The notes beneath the pieces were generated by a model. The model saw only the letters and a program-made list of their open reading frames with translations, ran no database searches and was not told the origin of the DNA. The position numbers and the translations under genes were made by a program. DNA of 64,000 nt, from positions 1 to 64,000 of the forward strand of contig RPFO01002092.1 of NCBI GenBank assembly GCA_009746045.1, read 5' to 3'. The DNA is from Mesostigma viride. Taxonomy: Eukaryota > Streptophyta > Mesostigmatophyceae > Mesostigmatales > Mesostigmataceae. Shown piece after piece: positions 1 through 13,300 of this stretch (the stretch's first letter is position 1; every line of letters begins with the position of its first letter).

Positions 1-1396
1 AACCGCATTCAATGGTCGCCGCGTCTTGGCCAAGACCCAACTACCGCTCGTCTCTCGACTGACCGCCTGGACAACTCGTCCTGCCAGTCACCGCGGTAGC
101 CCCACCTGGCGTGGCCGGTTGGTTTGTGGCTTCGGGGCAGTTACCGCGCCCATTGGAGTACGTCAGGTTGAGATCCAACCAACGCCAGCCACGCTGGAAC
201 GGGGCTGCCAGCATACCGGCTCGTGGTGTGGCGATTACTTAATTATCGGCCCTGTATCGGCCATGGAGAAAATCTTATGCATTATTTTTCATTTGATATG
301 TGGATCACGCGACATCAGGCACGGTGTTTGACATCAGGCACGGCAAAACTAGGTGATCCCCGACTACATGCAGCATGGTGTGAAAATTAAAGACCCAGGT
401 TGCCAACGATTAATATTTGGCGGGCCACGCCGAGAAGGGGACTGGGATGGCACGTGCATCAAATTTGCTCGTACAGAAGTTTACATGTGACATGTACAGA
501 TGTTTGGCTGCCATGTCCGGCTAAGGCCACACTTTTTGAGGTCAGCAACAGCTCAATACAATTCGAGCCTGAGTCAATCTAATATTTTAGCCCATGGAGT
601 CGATTGCCCCCTCAGCTTTTGCCGTAACGACCAGACCGAATGCCCAGTCGTCGAGGGCAGTGCTACCTGCCGATACTTGGAATATCAACTATTCCCGGCA
701 GCGTAGGTTTTCCGAGCGAAGCAGTCGCCACAAACATTTTCAGACACGCGCGGCAGACGAACGACCTTCATTAGCAAGGTCTGCTATAAGGCATGCCACT
801 TGCCCTGCACAGTACCATGTTTTTTTACTGTTTGGATTACGTGAAATTATCTTGGGAATTGGAAATGCAAAATTCCGGGCCTATGACCCGGGGAGCTAAT
901 ACACTGTGGTGTGAAGCCGGATCTCGACTTTGCAACACGTGGCGTTGGCGGTTGTTAGCTAGCACCGTTGTTTCCAGCATTGGCGACCATGCCGCAGTCG
1001 ACGACGGCAGATGCCGTGATGGTTTCCTAGGCTTGCCTTCCAAGCCTTGAGAGGCTTGGGGGAGGCGGGCGGATTGTATGCTTGGAGGGAGGAATGGGGG
1101 TTGTAAGTTGGTAGTGCCTACTGGTATTGCCTATAAATTGGTAGTGCCTAATGGTAACGCCTATGAATTGGTAGTGCCTCTCAATACAAGTTGGTAAATG
1201 TCAGCATCGCCTGCCAAAGGTTTTACCCTTCGTGACCTTGGTGTCTGATGGTGGCGCATGGCATGCTTCTTACTTGGATCGCTCTGCCTTTCACGCCTAC
1301 CATTGCAGGCACTTGGTCGCTTCACGGGCGTCAGACTGCAAGGATGTCAGACAAGGTTAGCCTTGCCCATGCCAAGATCTTTGAAAAGGAGTAACC

Positions 1397-1507
1397 CCCC
1401 ACCCCACCCCACCCCACCCCACCCCACCCCACCCCACCCCACCCACCCCACCCACCCCACCCCACCCCACCCCACCCCACCCCACCCCACCCCACCCCAC
1501 CCCACCC
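1397..1507. repeat. (CCCCA)n microsatellite
   Basis: About 110 bp of CCCCA pentamers with a few CCCA slips. The complementary strand is GGGGT-rich and could form G-quadruplexes. Open frames across it on both strands are artefacts of the pentamer. Confidence 0.95.
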
Positions 1508-2104
1508 CTGTGATCATTTTTATCCATAGCAATTGACAGCAATGTGGAGAAGATTGTGGCAGGGCATCAGCAACCTGGGCCACGGTCTTTGCACGGCATG
1601 ACCCCGTGTGTGAACATCTCTATTAATCGCATTTCACACTGGTCAGATAGGCGGCTAGCATATGGTGGCTACCATATTGCATGGCATCAAGTAATCAACT
1701 CAACCATCGAGCCCTGACTCTGTTTTGAACACCCTATTATTTTCCTCTTAAGTGTCCCAAGAACAGGTTTTTAGCAGCCTTTTGGGGCCTCGAATACCCG
1801 GCTAGATCAGTGAAATAGATTATTTGGAACGATACTGGATTCGAACACAGGACCTCTCGCATGATTTCATGACTATAGGGGTCTCCTGATCCGAAGGCAT
1901 CCCAAGCGATAGCCCAACTGCGAAAAAGCTCTTTATCGGAGAACGGTGCAAGTGTGTCCGAAATTCTCCAATACGAACCAGTGGATCGAATCTAACTGCT
2001 AGCCCCACGGGGGCGGATGTGAGTAGGAGTACTACTCACTGGGTCACGCCGGCGGAAGCCGTGCAAAGGTGACTGCTGGTTGACAACGGCTGCACTCTGG
2101 ACCT

Positions 2105-2275
2105 CCATAGTTTATAAACATGTTCAATGTAGCTTATATAAACATGTTCTATGTAGTTGATATAAACATGTTCTACATAGTTGATATAAACAAGTTCAAC
2201 ATAGTTGATATGAACATGTTCAATATAGTTTATATGAACATGTTCAATACATAGTTGGTATAATAAACATGTTCA
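2105..2275. repeat. AT-rich tandem repeat, roughly 24-30 bp units
   Basis: Six or so degenerate units built on a TATAAACATGTTCAA-type core followed by TAGTTGA. Each core holds the palindrome ACATGT. No coding potential is seen. Confidence 0.8.
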
Positions 2276-3321
2276 AATCCCAGCGTATGTAACGCTTATT
2301 CATATTCCCCACCTATTCTCATGACCGCAGGTCTGGGGCCGTGGCTCTGGTCCTGCAACTGCGCCGCGGGCGCTAGCAACCATCGCTTCATACCCCAACC
2401 GGGGGGCCCGACCAACGGAGGACTGACTTGGCCCCATGGGCGGCACGAGGCACAGATGGCAGCAGTGGCGATTGTGGTCCCCTGGAAACTTCAGAGACCG
2501 GATCGTCCGCAGATGACAGCAACCAACTCGGGGCTTCCAAGGAGTTCAATGACCACAACCAGTCGAGCAGTCAAGTGGTGGCGGCTGGTAGTAAACGATC
2601 CAACTATGAGGTCTTGGCTGATGGGGCGTCAACCAAGGGAAGCACGGGCATGGTGGCGGCAACCAAGGAACAATCGCCCGCCGTTAAAGCCGCCGTTTCG
2701 ATGCTCAAGTTCTACAAAGGTGCGTCAGAATGCTGTATGAATGAGAGAGGCGAACGAATGGCATCTGTAGCACACCTGTGGCCCTTATCAGTGTTTCCCC
2801 TGTTTGTTGTAGTGTGCCATGTCATCCCAGACCTGCTGTCTTTTCTTCTGGAGGTCCGATAAAGTCGGTGCTCAATCGGTTCGTCTACGTGGTTGGGAAG
2901 CTATACTGCTGCGCTGCCTATCACTATGCCTCTGGAGTAGTCACCCCTAGCGGTGGCAAACGTCTGTGAAGGGGGTTGTGAGGCGGCTGCCTTGAGATGC
3001 CGTAGCAAGTGGGCACATCGCGGTCACTACAGTAGGCACATCTCGGTCACTATAGTGGGCACCCACCACGGTTGCCTTGCAAAGCCGTAGAAGAGTGGGG
3101 CAAGGCGGGCCTGTTATTTCCCTAGACATGTACCATGTCGGGACAAGTTCCTGACTTTTGTACAAGGGGTTGAAGGGCAGTGTCTGATTGGCTATCTCAC
3201 TTACCATTCCCTATGAAGGTTTGGCAAGCTCAGGAAGCTTCCATGGCTTCCGCACGAATGTGTGGCAAGGTCCACAGGATCACATGATGGTCGCGCAGGT
3301 ACGACATGTCGGATGTAGTGG

Positions 3322-3618
3322 CGCAAGCCCCTTTGACAGGAGTAGTTCAAGTCCCTTTGACAGTAGTAGTCCAAGCCCCTTTGACAGTAGTAGTCCAAGC
3401 CCCTTTGACAGTAGTAGTCCAAGCCCCTTTGACAGTAGTAGTCCAAGCCCCTTTGACAGTAGTAGTCCAAGCCCCTTTGACAGTAGTAGTCCAAGCCCCT
3501 TTGACAGTAGTAGTCCAAGCCCCTTTGACAGTAGTAGTCCAAGCCCCTTTGACAGTAGTAGTCCAAGCCCCTTTGACAGTAGTAGTCCAAGCCCTTTGAC
3601 AGTAGTAGTCCAAGCCTC
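3322..3618. repeat. 24-bp tandem repeat (about 12 copies)
   Basis: Nearly perfect 24-bp units with the core AAGCCCCTTTGACAGTAGTA. The first two units diverge slightly. Because 24 is a multiple of 3, open frames on both strands encode repetitive peptides (SSSPSPFD on plus, an 8-aa unit on minus); this is expected of such a repeat and is not evidence for a gene. Confidence 0.95.
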
Positions 3619-4134
3619 TCAGGAGGGCTACCGCAGGATCGGCGGCCAGCATAATCGGTCCGGAGTTGTGGGGAGTAACCGTGCCATGCGCGGGTGGATG
3701 GTGTACGACCCAGGAACACACCCCAGAGAGAGCTGGTCTCCAACCCAGGCATACAGAAAAGATGTGCTGTGCTGCAGGCCCCGCCCTGCGTTTCAGTGGG
3801 TGGTGTCTTGGGTTACTGTTGCTCTATAATGCGCTGTTATGCTCCACGATGCGCTGTAATCGTTACAGTCTTGACAGAACTAGGCTACGTTGCAATGGTC
3901 CAGATCCTCGTTATGGCAAGTGCATGCAGGTTGTGTCATTCATATGATAAGACAACTGGACTGCCTTATTGGATTAATCATTCCCATTATATGCATACCT
4001 GAACATGCCATCGGTTGTGCCTGTATGGTAGTGATGACCCCTGCCCGCGTGCTGTGTAACATCCCACCCCACGGCCAGGCATGATCTCTCCGCTCATCCC
4101 GTGGAGCTGCCGCTACATCCCCACCTGCTCCGAG

Positions 4135-4335
4135 TACGCCATGCAGGTGCGCTAGCATTGTTTTCTATGAGCGCAGGTGTGCGGTGGTGGAGTACGCCAT
4201 GCAGGTGCACTAGCATTGTTTTCTATGAGCGCAGGTGTGCGGTGGTGGAGTACGCCATGCAGGCGCGCTAGCATTGTTTTCTATGAGCGCAGGTGTGCGG
4301 TGGTGGAGTACGCCATGCAGGCGGCTAGCGTTTTT
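4135..4335. repeat. 58-bp tandem repeat (about 3 copies)
   Basis: Units begin near 4168, 4226 and 4284 with TGAGCGCAGGTGTGCGGTGG and contain GTACGCCATGCAGG and GCTAGCATTGTTTTCTA. Spacing is 58 bp between the three starts. Confidence 0.9.
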
Positions 4336-5403
4336 TCTGGAGCAAGCATCAACAGAGACACAAGCGAGTCTCGTTCCTTGGATGAGCACGTTACGGCAGG
4401 TGCGCGGTGGTTAATTAGCACACACACCATGCAGGCGCATGATAAGTAGTGACGCAGCTGGCACACGCCCCCTGATGTGCTGCGGCTGCACAGGGAGCAG
4501 CTCTACCCATGGCTACGGCTTTGCAATGCAAAGGGGTTGGTTGTTTTCCCTGCATGGTGTGTGTGCGCCACGGTTCGCCCATGTGGTGGCCAACGTTGAA
4601 TGGTCCAAATTATGCTGCCCGTTGCCCTGGGAGGAAGCTCTCAGGGAATGTACCTTCAACGGTTGTGCAGCCAACGGTTGTGCAGCTGCCTTGTCAGTGC
4701 AACCCCACATCAAGAGGCCTTTTTTGTTTTTGTGCATGTACGTATCACGGAGACATGTGTGGGCCCGTATACGCCAGAAGGCATGCCTGTGGACTCGGGC
4801 TGTGTGCTTGTGCCGGCATGGGGGTGCACAAGAACGCAAGGGGGTGCACAAGAAGGAAAGCTTTAGAGAGGGCGAGAGTTACAGGATTATGTTCTTGGTC
4901 CCTTTGTGAGAACAAAGCAGGACAGGTTCGTTGTCAAGTCCCCTAGTGGTTATTTCAAGTTTCGGCTGGCACTATCAAATGCCTATACACCCGGGTCTAT
5001 TTGCCTAGTCACGACATGCACATGCCAGGCTTGTAGTTGTAACTCTTCGAGGTGCTAGCAACACTCCTGCATCGTTCAATAATAAGATAACTACTGTTTG
5101 ATTGTAGAGTACGAATAAGATTACTATTCATCTATCGGTCCTCACGGCACGTGTTGATTCCTGATCTCACACTCTCCTCCGTTTCCTTGCGGCCCTTCCC
5201 CCGCTCAGGCCTACGCCAAATATGGTGTGCTCAAAGGGACAGCCCTGACGGCGTGCCGGCTGTTGCGATGCAACCCATTCGGTACGCGAACAGAGAACAC
5301 TCGTACCGGTTAGCAATAGGGTACGACCTCTAAAGTGGACCTTTTGCAGAGAGAGCAGGGACACTAATCCCCCAACCAAATATGCAACCCATTCGGTACA
5401 CGA

Positions 5404-5690
5404 ACAGATAGCCGTGATAGCACTTGTCTCGGTTAGCAATAGGGTACGCGAACAGATAGCCGTGATAGCACTTGTCTCGGTTAGCAATAGGGTACGCGAA
5501 CAGATAGCCGTGATAGCACTTGTCTCGGTTAGCAATACGGTACGCGAACAGATAGCCGTGATAGCACTTGTCTCGGTTAGCAATAGGGCACGCGAACAGA
5601 TAGCCGTGATAGCACTTGTCTCGGTTAGCAATACGGTACGCGAACAGATAGCCGTGATAGCACTTGTCTCGGTTAGCAATAGGGTAGGAA
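5404..5690. repeat. 48-bp tandem repeat (6 copies)
   Basis: Units of 48 bp with the core GATAGCCGTGATAGCACTTG followed by TCTCGGTTAGCAATA; a diverged flanking unit precedes them near 5270-5335. The period is a multiple of 3, which explains long open frames on both strands. Confidence 0.95.
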
Positions 5691-6146
5691 CTCCAGCCCC
5701 TTTCAGACCTTTTGCAGATTGAACAGGGGCACCAGCCTGCCGACGTTGTGTATTGGCAACTGGCGTGGGCTGTTGGCTCCCTATGAACGTGTGGTATTTA
5801 AAGGTTGTCCGATGAGGATTTCTGCTCCCTGCCTCAGTCATAAGATTTACTTCCATTTAAAATGGCTTGCCGGCGCATGTCTGGTGCGCCTTTGCCATCG
5901 ACAATAGCACCCACGCTATAACAGAACACCAAGACCTTATTACTCAAGCTAAATTATGTACTATGTACTAGATTGCAGCACGAACGTGCTGAGCTTCCCA
6001 TGACTCCCTGGTCTCCCCTCTGGCCCTGCAAAATGACATCGACAAATGCTGTCGTGATCATTACAAAAGTTTGTCTTGCAGCTCGTGTAACAGGCGAGTG
6101 GTCAGCCGGCTGGAAGGGGTGTGTTTGCACTGCTAATATACCAAGG

Positions 6147-6683
6147 AGACAACCAGCGCAGGCCAGAAATAGCTGCTAACATAGCACTGCAGCAGTTGTC
6201 TCAACGGTGCTTGTTGCAACTGCTTGAGTGGCTTGGTACCACTCAGGTTGTTATGGTAGCGGCTCACCACGATGCATGTCTAGTTTTTGTCCCCCCGCTG
6301 ATGGGCTTGATTGTCACTTGTCTCACCCTGAAAATGTGCCCACTATGCAGGAGGATACGGATACGACCCTCCCCGGTGGATCGGCGAGCCACCCCCGCCC
6401 GAATTGTAGCTTTTGAAGTGTTGGCAATAGGAGAAGCGGCGCGGGCACCTGCTTGATTATTTGCAGGCGGTCCCATTAGGGAGCTACGGAAAATTGATGA
6501 AAAGAAATGTATAATACAACGTATAAAGAAACGTATACTATAATCTAACTGGTACACTTAGTATAATATACTCTAACTGGTCCGAATTGTCTGGTCTAGT
6601 GTATGCCCGGTGTTTGTTGCCTCGTTTACTTGGTCAGTGGCTGTTGGGGAGCATACTAGGTTTCTGGCCTGCGCTGGTTGTCT
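6147..6683. mobile_element. Inverted-repeat-bounded 537-bp segment, MITE-like
   Basis: A 23-bp sequence beginning AGACAACCAGCGCAGGCCAG at 6147-6169 is repeated exactly in inverse at 6661-6683. The interior is AT-rich in its right half (6480-6580) and has no convincing gene. Flanks share only GG, so a target-site duplication is not demonstrated. The same 23-mer also occurs at 27273-27295 and 37897-37919, upstream of the putative transposase genes. A non-autonomous element is the simplest reading, but other origins remain possible. Confidence 0.4.
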
Positions 6684-6939
6684 GGTGAATGGATGCCATC
6701 AACTATACATCAACTCAGATCGCGTTTTTCCGCGTTTTCCGCGGCCCGGCACTGAACGCAAACGGTTTTCACCTTTGCGGAGTGCCTGATCAGAATACAT
6801 CAACTCAAGTTTACAATAAATACATAGTAGTATAGGGCGTCCCCAACATCTACTGCTCCAACCTAGGGCCATTGCTGGTACTTTTGACGTCATGAAAGCA
6901 GCGTTTTGGACTAGTGGAATATGATTTTACAGCATAAAA

Positions 6940-7150
6940 AGTCCATTTTATCATGAATGAACATGGCCAACAACCCCAAGTGCCCCTAAATTTCTCAATA
7001 TTTGTAGATAAATGCTACTTCTCATAAGCTAAACCTGCACAAATGCACAATTTGGGGCATGCATGTGAAAGTTTGAAGTACAAATTCGCAATAAGGTTTT
7101 ACATTTTTCAATTAATAATGGTATCTCATTCTTCAATCAATCAATTTGCA
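6940..7150. repeat. Dispersed repeat, diverged copy of 49655-49850
   Basis: This stretch and the one beside the large satellite share ordered blocks: CATGAATGAA, AAGTGCCCCTAAAT, CTCAATATT, GGGCATGCATGTGAAAGT and ATGGTATCTCATT. Identity is partial with small indels, so the copies are old. No coding content. Confidence 0.75.
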
Positions 7151-7396
7151 ATCGTCCAAACAATTTATTCATTTCATACATGTCCGAATATGTTTAAAGA
7201 ACACATGCAAGTGCTCAATCAGCGTGGATCCCCTTCGACGCGCCGCACCATATATACATTCGACACGTCAACCCTTCTACTAAACTGCCACTTCCAGAAG
7301 TCGCGGTCACTGATCGAACTACTATGTACATCTGCATTTCTGAATGTTGCGGTGGGCAAACGTGCAAAACGCGACTTCGTGCAAAGTCCTTGCCCA

Positions 7397-10300
7397 TCAT
7401 CGCTTGCCAGGTCGATGTGAAGGAATGTTGTCCCAGCTGGCGCCTTCCTTCAGGAGAGTAACATGTTCGCTGGCGAACTTCAGGGGGAAACGAAACCTTC
7501 TCTCGCTCTCATCACTCCGACCGAGTTCGTACCCTTCATCAAACCATCTGATCACCACCTTCTCCTTCTCGCGGCCCAGGAGGGTGCCAAAGAGCAGAAA
7601 ATCTTCCTTTTGGGGTACTTGTGCTGCCAGTTTAGCCACATGTCCTCTACCCATTTCGAAGTCCAACCTCCGCGACCCAGTTTCGCGCCATCCATAAAGC
7701 GCATCCGGACGTCTGGCTCAACGTCCCTGATTGGGTCGACCGCTGTGCAAACCGCCCCCTTTTCCGCAACTGGCAGCCCCCCACCATCTCTGCCCTGACC
7801 ACCACCCTTCTGCGGCTGTGAAGGTTCGTCGGCACCCTCCGTCTCCTGCCCCGCCCCTCGCCTGCCCCCTCCCCGACGTTTTGCCTTCTGCCCCTGCGCA
7901 GCCGCCGCCTCTGCCATCAACTCTTCGTACGTTTTTTCTGGCTGACCGCACGGTAAGGGTGGTGCGTGGGGTGCGTTGGGTGGGAGGGAGGCCCCTCCCG
8001 CCCCCGGTTGTGCAACTGGTGCGCCGACCGCGGCCTGGCCAACAACACGGCCGGCCTCTCCGGACACAGTCCCAACGCGGATCCACGGGGAAACCGAACT
8101 GGAGTTTCTTCTTCGCCTTTCCCTGCACGTAAGCACATGCCAATTAACATGAATACGGAAGGGTCGTGTGAGAAATCAATGAAGCCATGGACTGATGCAA
8201 AAAAACTTATGTAGAAATATATTAAGGTACTTATTAAACTCGTTTATTGAAAATGAAATTTACCGGCCGAATGTACCGTTGGAGCGTGGAAGGGCATCCT
8301 TGTTCGATCGAAGATATCCGTCAATGCGGTCAACGGTGCGTTCGATGTCCCTGGCGGCGCCTCAACATCGACCACCTCAGTCGGGCGCATCAATCCGGCA
8401 AACGCCGGCCCTCCACCTGAGACTGTCGGCGGACCCTCCACGTTACGAGCCTCCAATACCCTCTTCTGCAGTGGGGTGCTCGCAACAAAATCCGTGTCAG
8501 CCGACGGGACCGGATCGTCATCCTCATTCAGCAGTATCGTGTCCGGGCATTGCTCCATCCCCGTCGGGCGGGGGGGCAAAGTCATCACAACCGTCCTTCC
8601 TGACGACGGTACGGGATCGTCATCCATACCCAAAGAAACCGAGGCGAGGGCGGGGGTCCCCTCAACCGGGGGTCCCCATGAATCCTGACGAGGCCTCATT
8701 CCCATCTGTCGGACACGACCGCCTCCCGTAAATCGGGAACGCCCGCCGGCGCTACCAGTAACAGGCCGCGAGCCTGCTTCCTGCTGGCGATCCCCATCCA
8801 CATCACAGATACGCCCGCCGGCGTTACCAGTAACAGGCTGCGAGCCTCCTTCCTGCTGGCGATCCCCCTCATCACAGATACGCCCGCCGGCGTTTCCAGT
8901 AACAGGCCGCGAGCCTCCTTCCTGCTGGCGATCCCCCTCCTCATCACAGATACGCCCGCCGGCGTTTCCAGTAACAGGCCGCGAGCCTCCTTCCTGCTGG
9001 CGATCCCCCTCCTCATCACAGATACGCCCGCCGGCGTTTCCAACGACAGGCCTCGAGTCTCCTTCACCAGCACGCTGGCGCTTACCTCCCCCCCTTTGTC
9101 TTCATCCCCCCCCATTGTCTCCTCCCGCGAGCCTCCAGCATCCCGACTGCGCTTTTTCCCTCCCCTTCCATCTCCTCCCCCGTCCCTCTCCTCCTGGCCA
9201 TCCCCTTTCTCCTCCTCGCCATCCCCTTTCTCCCCCTCCGCCTCGTCCCCTCCTCCCCGGGCGGGTGCCCATCAGCATGATCCTCCTCCTCGTCCTCCTC
9301 GTCCTCCTCGTCCTCCTCGTCCTCCTCGTCCTCCTCGTCCTCCTCATCCTCCTCCTTCTCATCCTCATCCTCATCCACCTCCCCCACTTCCTCCTCCCCC
9401 TCTTCCCCCTTCTCCGAATCATCACCCTCATCAGACGAAGATCGTCGTCGTCGGCAAAGTAGGCGAGGTCTGTCCACCCAGTTTTACGAAGCCGATATTT
9501 GATAAGGCGGACCAGGCGCTTCCACCGGCGGATATGGGCGGTCTCCCCGAACACCAGCAGAACTCTGCAGGGTCCCCTAAAAAGGGCGTTGGTCATGTTG
9601 TCAACCACATCCCACACGACCGGGCTGAAATGCGAGGAGGGTTTGGGCATGTGGCTGTCCTCCGGAATGCAGTCTGGGTCCCACTTGCGCAGGTTCCTCC
9701 ACTTCTCGTTCCTGTCAGCTGCCAGGTCCAGCAGAGCAAACGCACGGTCCTTCAGCGACCGAGGAATTTTGTCAGACCCCGTGTACAACTCGTCCACCAC
9801 CTTCGTCACCACCAGATCCTTTCTTTTTTCGTCTTCCTTCCATATCATTGTCCTGTATGCGATCCATTCGGATCCCATCCTCACCCCCTTCCAATCGCTG
9901 TAGGCTTCCAACCTGTCCCGCCACCCCTTCTTGGCCTTGGTAGTCCCCTCCTCCGCCGCCTCCTCGACCTCCTTCTCGACCTCCGCCGCCGCCTCCTTTG
10001 GCACACCCAGCAGATGTTTGGTCTTCACCCCCAAATCGTCATACAAATGACGGGGGTGGGAAGCGAGCAGCCCTCTCGGGAACTTCCAGTCCTTCTGGTC
10101 GACCACTTTCCTTTTAGCCGGCGGAAGGTCCCTCAGCGTGAGAATGATCGCCCTCGTGGCCGTGACGACCACCCGCCAAAAGTCTCTGGTCAGGCGGCAG
10201 TCGGCGATGAACTTGTCGAGGTCCGTGGCGAAGGTGCCCTTCAGCTTCACGCCAAACACGTGCTCCCTCACCAATACGGGGTTGAAGGTCCCGTCTAGTT

Positions 10301-13300
10301 GTTTGCAAGCGGCCATCAGGGGGGGTTCTCCAGGAACTTGATGTGGGCGAATTGCACGGCCGCCTCTTTCAAATTCTTGGCGACTTCCATTATTTTTATC
10401 AGGTTGCTGGGAGGGGCCTCACAGGACATGATCGGCGCTTGGATCAGGCTGTCGAAGTACTGGAAACTCGCAAGTTCCCGATGCGCGGTGAAAATGGACA
10501 GTTCGTGCGCCTTGTCTTTAGGGCGCGCGTCAAGGAAGTCTTGCCGAGCCGCGATATCCTGTGCGATCGCCGGCTTGCCGTCGACAACGGGCTTCAAAGG
10601 GTCCTCACACCAGAACAGCCAGCGCTGCATGAAGTTCTTCTGGTCCGGCCCCCACTTGTCGGTCTCTTCAGCCCCCCTGCCTTGTCGCCGGCGCCGTCCC
10701 CTTCGGCCTTGGCTTGCTCTCCTTTCTGCCAAAAGGGCTTCACAATCGCCCAGATCTTGCCGTACAGAGGAGTTGGGAGAGACACGCCCTTCCCTCTCTT
10801 GACGGGTCCATATGCCTGGTAGGCCCGGTGCACATCCCCCAGCGCTGAGCCCCACGTTGCCTTGGCTTGGGCTGTGTCCTCCGCGTTCATGGCGTTCCCG
10901 AGCTGCCTGACAATGCCGATCATCTCGCCGACTCGTTCGGAAACCTGCATCGCCGTATGGCAAAAACGCGCAGAGACACATCGACAGTCCTCCCAAATAA
11001 GCACAACTCAACTGAGAACAATAAAGCGACTCACAGAAACGCCGGCGGTCGCATCTTGACCAAAATATGGTGGAACATGAAAACCCCTTATAGAAACGCC
11101 GGCGGTCGCATCTTGACCGAACTAATGGCATACTGAAATTAACACAAGAAAACCACTTATAGAAACGCCGGCGGTCGCAACCTGGCTTACCTTCTGTTCA
11201 CGGATCTGCCACCAGGTCGGCAGGATGGTCTCACCCTTGAGCATCTGCACGTCCACCCCCCCGAAATTCGTCCAATCAGTTGCCCACTCCTCCAGCTTCG
11301 CCGCGGCCACGGTCTTCGTGACCTCCTGCTCCTTCCCTCCCCGCGCAACGACCCTGAGCTTTTCCGCCTTCATGAAACCATTCAGCATTGCCTTGTACCA
11401 CACAGATCTTTGGTCCACGGTCATATTTGGGGTGACCAGTTCGAATTTCACCGATTTGATGAGTGTGGTAAAGTGGTTCCCGTCCAGCACGAGAAAGCCG
11501 CAAATGGCTGGCGGCAACGGTGGCTTTCTCTCGAGTGGAGCCATCTCCCAGGCGGACTTGCACAAACTGTCCAAAAGCGCGGCCTTTCTCACGTCCACGG
11601 GCTTAAGATCGTCCAGAATATCGGCCGGTCCTGTCAGAACCGCGGTGGAAGCAGCTTCGGCCATCTCCTTGGCCGAGCTCGTTCGCAGGTAGATATCAAT
11701 CTCTTTGTCAGTCATTGCGCGAGCGTAGCCAGCCTTCATTGTCCGTGCCCCCCCATCTCCCCGAAGAGTTGCGCGAGCTGACGCTGGGTACCTTCCTTTT
11801 TCGTCCATTCATGAAAACTGTTGGGGCACCGGTCAGCCAAAAACTGGAACGAGTACCGCCACACAGGAATCACCAGCTTGTCGTGGCCGTAGTCGGACTC
11901 CGAGTTTGCAAAAATGGTGGCGTTCTGCTCGGCTCTAGACAGATGCAAGTCTCGTGCGAGGAGCTTCTGAGGCCCAACGAACAGGTTCCTTGTCCACACC
12001 CGATTTCGATGCACCAAGGCCTTGGACATGTCATCGAGGTCCCGAGGCTGAACGGCAAGCTGCTTCCGCAACCGTTTGCCCTTCGCGATCTCATCGTTCA
12101 CATCCAGGATGTCATCATCATCCTGCGACACCGGGGACTTCTCCCATTTCTCAAGCAGAGACACGGGAGCATCCGCAACCTCCACCTCCTTTCCTTTCCC
12201 CTTTCCCTTCAGCGCCTTCCCCTTGTGGGTCGCAAGTGCTTCGGAGAGTCCCTTCTGGAATTCGTCGACGGCAGCAGTCCACGTACTCGCTACTTCCACA
12301 TCCGAGCTGCGCGCGTGCTGGTCGAGGCTGATTGAGTACAGGATGGCCGCGTGGGTCGCCCTCTCGGCCTGCACGTACTGCAGTGATGCGAAACAATCAG
12401 GAAAGCATAACCAAAAGGAAAAAGTAAATGTCACACTTGAGAAACGCCGGCCGTCGCAACCTACATGAAACCTGAACCTCAACATCAAAGCCCCCCTCAC
12501 AACAGAGGTACACTTGGCTCATTTCCCTCAACCGTGATGCGAAAAAATCAGGAAAACATAGTCAAAAGGAAGTGTCACACTTAAGAAACGCCGGCCGTCG
12601 CAACCTACATGAAACCTGGATCTCAAGAAGCCCCCTCACAACAGAGGTACACTTACCTCATTCCCCTTAACAATGATAGGAAAAAATCAGGAAAGCATAA
12701 CCAAAAGGAATAAAGTAAATGTCACACTTGAGAAACGCCGGCCGTCGCAACCTACATGAAACGTGGACCTCAAGAACAAAGACCCCCTCACAACAGAGGT
12801 AGACTTACCTCATTCCCCTCAACCGCTGCTGCTTCAGCCGCTTTCTTCGACCCCTTCGCGGTCTTCGGAGACTTGTCCCGGCGGGCATCGTGTTCCTTCA
12901 ACATCTTGATCAGAGTCTTGGCGTCCGCCATCGTCACCGTCAACAGTTTACACTTCCTCTCCTTCGCTTTGCCCTCGAACAGGTTCTCCTGCATCCACTT
13001 TATCAAGGCCTTGGCGCTCGGGATCTCCTCAGGCTGTGTGGCGCCATCGGGCGCGCACGCATTCTTCACGATCAACTCAGCGACTTGATGGAGAGTCATC
13101 ATCTGGTTCCGTACCTCAGGTGGGGCTGTTTCCGTTCTCACCTCGGCCACAACCCGCTTTGCCAACGTCCTCAGTTTATAAGCATCCGCTTGCTCCTTAA
13201 AGCGTGTCATTTTCGCAGTATCGCCGTCGCTTCCACCCACGCCCTCTGACACAGGCTCACCGACAGCGATAGCCCCCTCTCCCTGGAGATTTGCCCCACC

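Larger units (their letters stand above)
1..7396. other. Gene-poor region with scattered short tandem repeats
   Basis: I find no open reading frame here with convincing protein character: all are about 60-230 codons, overlap on both strands, and the longer ones read through tandem repeats. No clear exon chain, RNA gene or promoter could be supported. The tandem repeats and the inverted-repeat-bounded segment inside are listed separately; the remaining single-copy-looking stretches (roughly 1-1390, 1510-2100, 2280-3300, 3620-4140, 4340-5400, 5700-6140) hold nothing I can name. Confidence 0.6.

Noticed and set aside
1840-1900. tRNA-like T-arm on the minus strand (GTGTTCGAATCC)
   Set aside because: No acceptor stem, D-arm or anticodon stem could be folded around it at normal distances. 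At most it is a relic.
7397-9115. Separate small genes for the individual frames in this stretch
   Set aside because: They join in phase as the last exons of the large minus-strand gene once donors, acceptors and one-base homopolymer losses are considered; the 8715-9060 frame is intronic repeat.
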